Shown here: positions 1 through 6,052 of the stretch, in pieces | Numbering within the stretch: position 1 is the stretch's first letter | How the letters are laid out: every line of letters starts with the position of its first letter | Source: Planctomycetaceae bacterium | GTDB lineage: Bacteria; Planctomycetota; Planctomycetia; Planctomycetales; Planctomycetaceae | DNA length: 7,866 bases | Direction of reading: 5' to 3' | Assembly (NCBI GenBank): GCA_020426125.1 | Contig: JAGQQQ010000410.1 | Coordinates: 1-7,866 of the forward strand | Made by a program: the position numbers and the translations under genes | The notes under the pieces: model-generated | Seen by the model: only the letters and a program-made list of their open reading frames with translations | Told to the model about the DNA's origin: nothing | Databases searched by the model: none

Positions 1-152
1 CGATCGACTCCCGGGTAGGCCGCGTAGAGACCGTCGGCAACGGCGGTTCCAGAGAAATGATCGTCCAAGACAGAACCCGGCTTATCGGCCCACTCCATTT
101 TCAATAGTTGAGAGAGCAGAGTTGAGAGAGGAGAATTCGCAGTTCTCGTCAC
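1..152 (-). CDS. Unrecognised protein, N-terminal fragment (runs off left edge)
   Basis: The minus-strand frame is open from 152 to the window edge, giving 50 complete codons. I place the start at the GTG at 152-150. It has AAGAGGAAA (165-157) seven bases upstream, one of the best ribosome binding sites in the window, and an in-frame TGA (155-153) lies directly before it, so no earlier start is possible. The peptide begins MTRTANSPLSTLLSQLLK and continues through DDHFSGTAVADGLYAAYPG. The first 18 residues could form an amphipathic helix; no signal peptide is evident. An internal ATG at 98-96 is an alternative start but has no ribosome binding site. The gene lies 23 bases after the Rieske gene on the same strand, so it is probably the fourth gene of the left operon. 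I do not recognise the family, and 50 residues are too few to assign a function. Confidence 0.6.
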   Translation of the reverse strand, partial: MTRTANSPLSTLLSQLLKMEWADKPGSVLDDHFSGTAVADGLYAAYPGVD

Positions 153-156
153 TCAA

Positions 157-165
157 TTTCCTCTT
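157..165 (-). promoter_or_regulatory. Ribosome binding site fixing the GTG start at 152
   Basis: Read on the minus strand this is AAGAGGAAA. Its AGAGG core (164-160) sits seven bases before GTG, the usual spacing. It lies between the Rieske stop (176) and the next gene and is the main evidence that the left-edge frame is a translated gene. Confidence 0.6.
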
Positions 166-175
166 GACGGACACT

Positions 176-514
176 TTAAGTGTCTGGTGTGCTGTCTTGT
201 TTTTTCACGGCCACCGCAATGTCGTCGCCTTCAATCCGAATGGGGTACGTGTCCGTCTTCAGATTTGATTTCGGATTGTCGAGCCAGGTGCCGTCTTTCA
301 CGCAAAATCGCCACGCATGCCAAGGGCAGGTGACGGCTCCGTCGTCGACCCAACCGGCGGCGAGAGAAGCGCCCATGTGCGGGCAGGCGTCATCGATGGC
401 GAAGTATTCGCCGTCGACAAAAAAAATGGCGATCATTCTTCCTTCGACGGGATACGTGCGCCCCTCTCCGGGGGGGATGTCTCCAGTCTTGGCGACGTTG
501 ATGAAGTCGGGCAT
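176..514 (-). CDS. Small Rieske [2Fe-2S] ferredoxin (NirD-like)
   Basis: This is a 112-residue single-domain Rieske protein, a soluble electron carrier. The cluster-binding pair is complete: box one is C-P-H-M-G (Cys44, His46) and box two is C-P-W-H (Cys63, His66), 16 residues apart. No signal peptide, twin-arginine motif or anchor helix is visible, so it should be cytoplasmic. The size matches Rieske ferredoxins of aromatic dioxygenases and NirD, both about 105-115 residues, and the whole gene is this one domain. The frame continues upstream to an ATG at 631, only 15 bases after the ATPase stop, which would add an Arg-rich 39-residue leader. I chose ATG 514 because the fold normally begins there; neither start has a clear ribosome binding site. 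The gene lies downstream of the ATPase and upstream of the left-edge gene. No oxygenase or nitrite reductase subunit is visible, so its partner is unknown. Confidence 0.9.
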   Translation of the reverse strand: MPDFINVAKTGDIPPGEGRTYPVEGRMIAIFFVDGEYFAIDDACPHMGASLAAGWVDDGAVTCPWHAWRFCVKDGTWLDNPKSNLKTDTYPIRIEGDDIAVAVKKQDSTPDT

Positions 515-646
515 GGGGATTTTGAAACGTTGGTAATCGTGGCGGGAGAGAATGGAATCGCGGATTCGGCTCCGGCGGAGCACGGCTAAACGGAACGTAT
601 CAAATCGCGAAAGAATTGATGTCTGAATCATTCAATCACGAAGAAA

Positions 647-1573
647 TTACTGCTGCATTCCCTGGGTGAGAGTCATGAACGCCGTCTCCAAGTTGACTTC
701 TTCCTCGCGGAACATCAACAGGCGATAGCCGTTCTCCAGGAGCGCGGCCGGAAGAACGCTGTAGTCCTCGACACCAGGCTTGAGGGTGACTCGCAAGATT
801 CCCTTTTGAATGTCGACGCTGGCGACTTCGTCCATCTGTTCAAAAAGTTTGGCCGCTTCCTCGGTACGGTCGACGACTTTGATTTCCAGCGAAATTGATT
901 CCCGGGCCTTCCGCATCACCTCCGCGACGTTGCCGTCGGCGACCATGATGCCCTTTTCGATCATTCCCACGCGGGTACAGACATCGGCCAGTTCTGGGAG
1001 AATATGGCTGGAGACAATCACGGTCTTCTTCATCTCTCCGAGCCGACGCAGCAAGTTTCGGATTTCAATGCGTGCCCGGGGATCGAGTCCCGAAGCGGGT
1101 TCGTCGAGTAACAGGACCTGCGGATCATGGAGCAGAGTGCGCGCCAGTCCGACGCGCTGCGTTTGTCCCCGGGACAACTGGCTGACCATGGCATCCCGTT
1201 TGAAAGACATATCGACCAACTCAAGTTTCTCTTCGCAGATCTTGCGGCGACCGGGGCCGTGAATCCGGTAGGTGGATGCGAAGAACTCAAGGTACTCCAT
1301 GACGGTCATATCGTCGTAGACCCCGAAGAAGTCGGGCATGTAGCCGACCATCCTGCGGATTTCCTCGGGATCGGTGTAGATGGATTTTCCGCAGACGTAG
1401 CATTCCCCGTAATCCGGATTCAGCAGCGTCGCGATCATCCGCATGGTCGTCGTCTTGCCGGATCCGTTGGGGCCGATAAAGCCGAAGACGTCCCCATCGT
1501 CGAGTGAGATGGTGATCTCATTGGCGGCGATCAGTTGTCCGTATCGCTTGGTCAGTTTGATGGTTTCGATCAT
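647..1573 (-). CDS. ABC-2 type transporter ATP-binding protein (left operon)
   Basis: This 308-residue protein is the ATPase half of an ABC-2 (export-type) transporter and should sit on the cytoplasmic face of the membrane. Walker A is GPNGSGKT (34-41), the signature is LSRGQ (133-137), Walker B is VLLLDE (153-158), the D-loop is SGLD (161-164) and the switch histidine is His190 in SSHIL. The Q-loop position reads YMPD, with Asp81 where most ABC ATPases have Gln. Residues after about 220 form the extra C-terminal domain common in ABC-2 ATPases, ending in a typical EAFM.LT-like stretch (LETAFMTLT). It is a clear paralogue of the ATPase at 6049-6999, sharing YMPD, LSRG and LLLDEPASGLDPRARIE. 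It lies 78 bases after the large membrane-protein gene. No permease follows on this strand inside the window, so it may serve the permease of the opposite operon or one outside the window. The start has only a weak ribosome binding site. Confidence 0.93.
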   Translation of the reverse strand: MIETIKLTKRYGQLIAANEITISLDDGDVFGFIGPNGSGKTTTMRMIATLLNPDYGECYVCGKSIYTDPEEIRRMVGYMPDFFGVYDDMTVMEYLEFFASTYRIHGPGRRKICEEKLELVDMSFKRDAMVSQLSRGQTQRVGLARTLLHDPQVLLLDEPASGLDPRARIEIRNLLRRLGEMKKTVIVSSHILPELADVCTRVGMIEKGIMVADGNVAEVMRKARESISLEIKVVDRTEEAAKLFEQMDEVASVDIQKGILRVTLKPGVEDYSVLPAALLENGYRLLMFREEEVNLETAFMTLTQGMQQ

Positions 1574-1635
1574 CGTCCGTCAGTCCAGCTGAATTCTGTT
1601 TCGCGTCGTTGAACAGTGGGCGGAGAATCGTCGCC

Positions 1636-1651
1636 CCCTGGCATCTCAGGG
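1636..1651 (-). other. Short hairpin directly after the 760-residue gene's stop
   Basis: CCCTG (1636-1640) and CAGGG (1647-1651) form a perfect five-base stem with a six-base loop directly after the TGA at 1654-1652, in the 78-base gap before the ATPase. An overlapping alternative stem, GGGCG (1618-1622) with CGCCC (1632-1636), is also possible. No T-run follows either stem, so this is more likely chance or an RNA-processing structure than a terminator. Confidence 0.2.
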
Positions 1652-3934
1652 TCAAGGTTTTGCCTGGAGCAAATCCTGACTGGGAAGCAGATCTCCGTCC
1701 CGATTCTGAAATTCGACCGGCAAAATGAGACGCACAAAGACCTGAGAATCTCCAGGAAGATCGTCGACTCCGTCAATCGTCAATCGAGTGGAAGGGGTCC
1801 GAATCCGACCGAAGACCACGGCCCGGTGCAGTTTCAACAGATCGCTCAAATCGGCGGTCGCCAGCACAGAATTGGTGAGGCCCGTGTAGTCTGTCCCCCC
1901 CATCGCTTCATGAAAGGTGATCGTCCGGAAAATGGATTCGGCGTCACGATCCCAGGGATCATGGGATGCCCGTTCGAGAATGATGCTGGTCCGGCTGGAG
2001 CTGATCTTTTCGGAACTCATTGTCAGGCCAACCAGCCTTCCTCGGAGAAGGTTCGAATTCAAACTGCTGACCTGGAACGGTTTTCCCGGCTGAAGCGGCT
2101 CGGATTCCCCCTTGTTTCTGTCAGGGAAGTACATGAAGTCGCCGTAGGCGAGGAACCAGTCCTCGATCGGCTCGGGAAGTTCCGACGTGACAACCCCGGT
2201 AAGCCGGCCGGTGCCGTTGTCTTGAAGCTGTCCGGATGCCAATTCCGCTCCGGAAACGGTGCAGGCCCAGTCACTCTCCAGGGAGACACTCGACCAAACC
2301 AGCGTTGGCAACTCGGTCAGGGAATCTCGATTTTTTGAAAACCGGCTGGCGGGCTTACTGAGATCGGTTCCACCCCGAGAGTACATGCCTCGGTAGCCAT
2401 CTTCTGGACGGGTCGCCCATTCCCCCCGAAATAATGGCGGTTGACCATTATCCAAGGACGTAAGAAGTTTTCCGGGCCGGAATTTGACTTCCCGCCGAGC
2501 GGTGCTGGGGCTGTAAAAGGAGTAGACCGACCTCCCCCTCGCCAAACCGGACGCCACATCGAAGTCGAGGAGTTCAATTTGCCGAGACGTCATGGACGTC
2601 TGATTCGCCTGACTGCCTTGAGAAATCGCAAGGGCCGCCGCCGCCACAATCAGGATCAGTGCCGTTCCCCAAGTCCATTCGGGCCGCTTCAAGATGTGGT
2701 GTACCAGGATGTAGTCCAGGGGGCCTAAAATAACGATATACAAGGCCAACCAGAGCAGAACGGACTGATGCGATGGTCGCCGGACTTCCTCGAAAGAATC
2801 GACGGCATGCACCAGTTGTGTTTGCAGATCGCTGACTCCCGTGGGGTTGAATCCTTCCTCGGAGTCTTGATCTTCTTTCGTTAACCAGGGAGGATCGAGT
2901 CTGGCCAGTTTCACCGCGAGATCGGCTGCTGATGTTTCATCCCAGGTGCTGAATGGCGGCCGATCCAATCGGACGGCGGACAGGGTCACGGTGCCGGTCC
3001 CGTAAGCTGCACGTTGAACCAGCGGGGATTTTAATCCCGAGGCAACCGTCACGCCTTGCGTCCGATCCAACTCCGCGGCAGGGATCGTCCCCAAAAACCG
3101 CAGGGTCGCACTCCCCGGAACGAGTTCGTTGATACCCGTCAAATACCGCGTTTCCGTTTGCCCGATTGGCATCAGAGGCAACCACCTCGCTAACGGACTG
3201 TTGCTGAGAATCTCGGCGTCCGCGCCAACGGAAAGGATCAGCCGTCCCCCACGTTGCACAAACTGACGCAACGCCTCGGAGACGTCGGCCGAAATGCGCG
3301 TGTCGGCGTTCAGCACAATGCCGTCAAGTCCCTCGAGGGATTCCGCCGAGAACCCCAACGGCGGAAGGAGTTGGGAAACGGATTCCCAGGAGACCGTGGC
3401 GAAGTCACTGGCGTTTCGAGATTGCCATCTTGTGCGCGCAGCCGCGAAGACCGGTTGGTCGCCGTCGATCGCCCAGATTTGATCTTCGTGTTTGAGGCAC
3501 CGCACTTGCTGGGTGCCGTTGACTTTGACAGTACGGGAAGCGACAAGCGACTCCCCTTCGTACACCTCGATGAGCAACGGGGCCTGCAATTTCCACGAGC
3601 AGAACAGTCCCGACAATTCGTCACCGGAAACGGTGGCATTTGCCAATGGAATGCGGCACCCCTGACCATCTGGGTCCGCCGTCACAATCTCGGCCCGGAA
3701 CGATCGTTCCGGCAGGGAGGAGCCTGCTGGTCCGTCCAATCGAAATCGAATGGGAGACCAGACTCCCACCTTGAAATTCCCCTCGATTCCCACACGTATG
3801 TCTTCGATCCGGTGCGCATCGCCTCCTTGTGCGGATGACGACAAAAATGCCGGCTGCCACAGCAAGCAGAGAAAGAAGGCCGTTAAGGAAGATCGTACGC
3901 GTGAAACAACTGGGTTCCACGTCAGCACGTTCAC
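1652..3934 (-). CDS. Large signal-peptide protein with mid-protein membrane helices and a GATase-like domain (unrecognised family)
   Basis: This 760-residue protein is probably an exported accessory component of the ABC-2 system. I start it at GTG 3934-3932, eight bases after AGG in CAGGAA; the frame is open up to 4234 but has no ribosome binding site or protein-like sequence there. Residues 1-35 form a signal peptide: Arg-containing n-region, hydrophobic LTAFFLCLLWQPAFL, likely cleavage after SSSA. A soluble region follows. Around 200-240 it holds a Rossmann-like stretch (LDGIVLNADT, then ALRQFVQRGGRLILSVG) typical of non-catalytic class I GATase-like domains; no nucleophile cysteine is evident. 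Two membrane helices lie at about 391-413 (LLWLALYIVILGPLDYILV) and 422-439, then a soluble C-terminal domain of about 320 residues. With the signal peptide cleaved and two helices, both soluble parts should face the outside. It heads the left operon, upstream of the ATPase. The plan matches the divergent protein at 4262-6052. The exact role is not known. Confidence 0.85.
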   Translation of the reverse strand: MNVLTWNPVVSRVRSSLTAFFLCLLWQPAFLSSSAQGGDAHRIEDIRVGIEGNFKVGVWSPIRFRLDGPAGSSLPERSFRAEIVTADPDGQGCRIPLANATVSGDELSGLFCSWKLQAPLLIEVYEGESLVASRTVKVNGTQQVRCLKHEDQIWAIDGDQPVFAAARTRWQSRNASDFATVSWESVSQLLPPLGFSAESLEGLDGIVLNADTRISADVSEALRQFVQRGGRLILSVGADAEILSNSPLARWLPLMPIGQTETRYLTGINELVPGSATLRFLGTIPAAELDRTQGVTVASGLKSPLVQRAAYGTGTVTLSAVRLDRPPFSTWDETSAADLAVKLARLDPPWLTKEDQDSEEGFNPTGVSDLQTQLVHAVDSFEEVRRPSHQSVLLWLALYIVILGPLDYILVHHILKRPEWTWGTALILIVAAAALAISQGSQANQTSMTSRQIELLDFDVASGLARGRSVYSFYSPSTARREVKFRPGKLLTSLDNGQPPLFRGEWATRPEDGYRGMYSRGGTDLSKPASRFSKNRDSLTELPTLVWSSVSLESDWACTVSGAELASGQLQDNGTGRLTGVVTSELPEPIEDWFLAYGDFMYFPDRNKGESEPLQPGKPFQVSSLNSNLLRGRLVGLTMSSEKISSSRTSIILERASHDPWDRDAESIFRTITFHEAMGGTDYTGLTNSVLATADLSDLLKLHRAVVFGRIRTPSTRLTIDGVDDLPGDSQVFVRLILPVEFQNRDGDLLPSQDLLQAKP

Positions 3935-3937
3935 TCG

Positions 3938-4110
3938 AAATTCCTGATCAAAAAGGGTTTCCTGAAATCCATCAAATCCAGAGAATGATGTGTTGGCCCT
4001 GAATAAGGAAAAGCCAACGAATGTTCGGCGAAAGACGTAGATGATAAGGAATTGACGGTCCATCGCGGAGTCAGCTGAAGAAAAAGAGTTTCGGGAAATC
4101 TCAGGAATTT
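3938..4110 (-). repeat. 10-base inverted repeat, one arm covering a ribosome binding site
   Basis: AAATTCCTGA (3938-3947) is the exact reverse complement of TCAGGAATTT (4101-4110), with 153 bases between the arms. On the minus-strand transcript the distal arm would be complementary to the ribosome binding site of the 760-residue gene. The arms do not extend beyond ten bases. Confidence 0.4.
3941..3945 (-). promoter_or_regulatory. Ribosome binding site fixing the GTG start at 3934
   Basis: On the minus strand this reads AGGAA, with eight bases between AGG and GTG. A second in-frame GTG (3928-3926) is less well spaced. The site lies inside one arm of a 10-base inverted repeat whose partner is at 4101-4110, so it could be masked in a longer transcript. 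Confidence 0.5.
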
Positions 4111-4130
4111 TCATCCGCGTGGCAAATCGC

Positions 4131-4143
4131 CGCGTTCTACGCG
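4131..4143. repeat. Short perfect palindrome in the divergent promoter region
   Basis: CGCGT, then TCT, then ACGCG: a five-base inverted repeat around three bases. It lies about 120 bases before the right-hand gene start and 200 bases before the left-hand one. It could be a dimeric regulator site; five-base arms are also common by chance. Confidence 0.3.
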
Positions 4144-4261
4144 TGTTCCCAAGTCGCTTTTTTGTTAAGACATCGGCGTCAATTCTCAGTCGACATCCCC
4201 TCCGACCGACAATCCACACGTGAAGATCTCCCATTCAGTGAATCATTCTCCGCGATTGATA

Positions 4262-6052
4262 ATGGGCAAGCGACCTGGGTTTCCCCTGCTGATCGTTGCC
4301 CTGTGGTTGGGGCTGCCGATTTCGGCGTCCGCCCAACTTCAAGTCGAGGGCAAGCCCCAATGGGGGTTCGATGGTCTCGTCCGATCGGAGCAATTCAATC
4401 TGCTGACGATCGATGTGGCGAATCTTTCGGATCGTCCTTGGGAAGGGAACTTCATTTTGGAGGCAGGCACCGGGCTGTCTCGGTCGGATATCCCCATTCT
4501 TCAGCCAGATCAGTTCATCGAGGCCTTCGGCCGACGGCGGCTGCAATTTGTCGTCTTCGTCCCGCGACGCAACGAGTATATGCTCAAATGGGGACGTCGC
4601 CCCGATCAGAGCTACCAAATCGATGAACCGGACGAGGCGCGCGAACCGGCGATTGTCCAATTCGTTCGCCCAGAGGCTGTTCGAGCCGGTGTGGACGGTG
4701 TTCCCACGTTTGACGAATCGGAATTTCCCACGAGCGCGGCAGGGCTAACTGGCTTGGGAACGGTCATCCTGGACCATGTTCCCCGGTGGAGCGAAGCACA
4801 GACTCAGGCTTTCTCCGATTGGATTCTGGCAGGGGGGACAGTCCATCTCTTTCAGGAAACTGCCGGGATCACTCCCGAGTTTTCGGGAAGACTCCAGTCC
4901 CTCAACGAGCCGAGCGACGTTTTTCCCCTCGGGGGAGGGATCGTTTATCGACATAAGTCGACCGCCCAGCAATCCGAGACGTCTTTTTCGAAGATCCGGA
5001 AGGCCGGCCAGTATTATCGGCAGTGGAATGTGTCCGACAGCCTGTTCACAATCCTCAAGGAGATCACCCGACCTCAGCACAACTGGATTGTGATCTATCT
5101 GCTGGCGGTGGCCTACCTGCTCTTGCTGTTCCCCGGCTGCTGGCTCCTCGGTCGCAAACGAGGGGATTATCGCATCACGTACGGGGCGGTTCTCGGAATT
5201 ATCGCACTATTCAGTTTTGGCTTCCGCACCGTCGGCGCGCGAGGATATGGGGAATCAACATCGATCAACGCGGTCGCAGTCGTTCGTCCGACATCCGGCG
5301 GGCGCGCCGTTGTCACCATGTGGAGTAACCTGTTTGTTACGTCAGGGAGCAACTACGACATTCGCCATCCTTTCGAGGGGAATGTCTACTCGACCGGACA
5401 AATGATCGAAGCCGTCCCTGGATTCGCATTGAACCGGCCCATTGGCCGGGTCCAGACGGAGATCCCATCTTTCTCATCACGCACGCTCGTCAATACGGGC
5501 GTCGTGAATGATTTTCGTCTGACGCCGGATCGGGAGCCGTTTCAAATCGATTTGGTGGATGCCAAACTCACTGGGGGGGGGCTCACTGAGCTGTCCGTCC
5601 GGGTTCAAGGACTCTCCTCGGATGCCAGCCTGTTCGTCGTGTCTGGCGACCGTCTTGCCGCATTACGGGACATCGGCGATGGGACACACCGTCTCCAGAG
5701 TCCCGCCCAAATGCTTGGGCAGGCGATCAACCAAGATTTCTGGCGGGTGAATCGAAACTATTCCGGCGTAAACGAAGCGACCACAGATCAACTTCTTCAG
5801 AAAACTCGAACCTTGCTCCTGTCCTGGGATCTGGGTTTGAGCAGCGACGAAGAACGCAACACATTCAAACTCCCTGAAGGGGAAATACGAGTTTACGCCG
5901 AAGTGGATCTCCCCCCGGCCTTGCATACTCCGTCGATTTCGGAACAACAACGGGGGCGTGCTTTGATCGTCGTCCCGTTCCACATCGATGAAAATTCTGG
6001 TGAGTCGACCCCGGTCGAGTCGGCCGACGCTTCCGAATCTGAAAAAGAATGA
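4262..6052 (+). CDS. Signal-peptide membrane protein, partner of ABC-2 exporter (unrecognised family)
   Basis: This protein is 596 residues from ATG 4262. GTG 4220, GTG 4238 and TTG 4256 are also in frame, but ATG 4262 gives a clean signal peptide: MGKRPG, hydrophobic LLIVALWLGL, cleavage after ISASA at residue 24. None of these starts has a strong ribosome binding site. The mature N-terminus (QWGFDGLVRSEQFNLLTIDV) looks like a beta-sandwich. A Rossmann-like segment follows at about 165-196 (LGTVILDH, then FSDWILAGGTVHLF), comparable in position and pattern to the GATase-like part of the 760-residue protein. Membrane helices lie at about 275-296 and 306-324, then a soluble domain of about 270 residues and an acidic Ser/Glu-rich tail (SADASESEKE). 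Both soluble parts should lie outside the cytoplasmic membrane. Its stop overlaps the next ATPase start (ATGA), which indicates translational coupling and a shared function in export. I do not recognise the family. A nine-G tract lies in its reading frame at 5573-5581. Confidence 0.87.
   Translation: MGKRPGFPLLIVALWLGLPISASAQLQVEGKPQWGFDGLVRSEQFNLLTIDVANLSDRPWEGNFILEAGTGLSRSDIPILQPDQFIEAFGRRRLQFVVFVPRRNEYMLKWGRRPDQSYQIDEPDEAREPAIVQFVRPEAVRAGVDGVPTFDESEFPTSAAGLTGLGTVILDHVPRWSEAQTQAFSDWILAGGTVHLFQETAGITPEFSGRLQSLNEPSDVFPLGGGIVYRHKSTAQQSETSFSKIRKAGQYYRQWNVSDSLFTILKEITRPQHNWIVIYLLAVAYLLLLFPGCWLLGRKRGDYRITYGAVLGIIALFSFGFRTVGARGYGESTSINAVAVVRPTSGGRAVVTMWSNLFVTSGSNYDIRHPFEGNVYSTGQMIEAVPGFALNRPIGRVQTEIPSFSSRTLVNTGVVNDFRLTPDREPFQIDLVDAKLTGGGLTELSVRVQGLSSDASLFVVSGDRLAALRDIGDGTHRLQSPAQMLGQAINQDFWRVNRNYSGVNEATTDQLLQKTRTLLLSWDLGLSSDEERNTFKLPEGEIRVYAEVDLPPALHTPSISEQQRGRALIVVPFHIDENSGESTPVESADASESEKE
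5567..5587 (+). repeat. Nine-G homopolymer flanked by CTCACT repeats, inside a gene
   Basis: CTCACT (5567-5572), nine Gs (5573-5581), then CTCACT again (5582-5587). In frame this encodes Leu-Thr-Gly-Gly-Gly-Leu-Thr. The tract could slip during replication, or during sequencing, and change the frame of the 596-residue protein. The frame is intact here. Confidence 0.6.

Larger units (their letters stand above)
3935..4261. promoter_or_regulatory. Divergent intergenic region, presumed to hold both operon promoters
   Basis: This 327-base stretch separates the first genes of the two divergent operons and is coding in neither chosen model. Both promoters should lie here, because each operon begins at its edge. 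I could not find a convincing -35/-10 pair on either strand: TTGACG (4052-4057) and TTGTTA (4162-4167) have no good -10 partner at normal spacing. The region holds a palindrome CGCGTtctACGCG (4131-4143), three AGGAATT motifs (3939-3945 on minus; 4047-4053 and 4103-4109 on plus), and a tandem 9-base near-repeat (3963-3971 and 3972-3980, TGAAATCCA then TCAAATCCA). It is more AT-rich than the flanking genes. Nothing here resembles a tRNA or a known small RNA. Confidence 0.6.

Noticed and set aside
810..1507. Plus-strand open frames of 126-150 codons
   Set aside because: Both lie opposite the left-operon ATPase, and their sequences are Arg/Ser-rich antisense products.
1618..1651. Hairpins after the 760-residue gene considered as a terminator
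   Set aside because: Stems are only five bases and no T-run follows; the ATPase downstream is probably in the same operon.
1616..2338. Open frame of 240 codons on the plus strand
   Set aside because: Antisense to the 760-residue protein and crosses its stop and the gap to the ATPase; no protein-like pattern.
3254..3838. Open frame of 194 codons on the plus strand
   Set aside because: Antisense to the N-terminal half of the 760-residue protein; low-complexity composition with no domain or hydrophobic pattern.
4052..4190. TTGACG and TTGTTA as sigma-70 -35 boxes
   Set aside because: No acceptable -10 element at 16-18 bases downstream of either.
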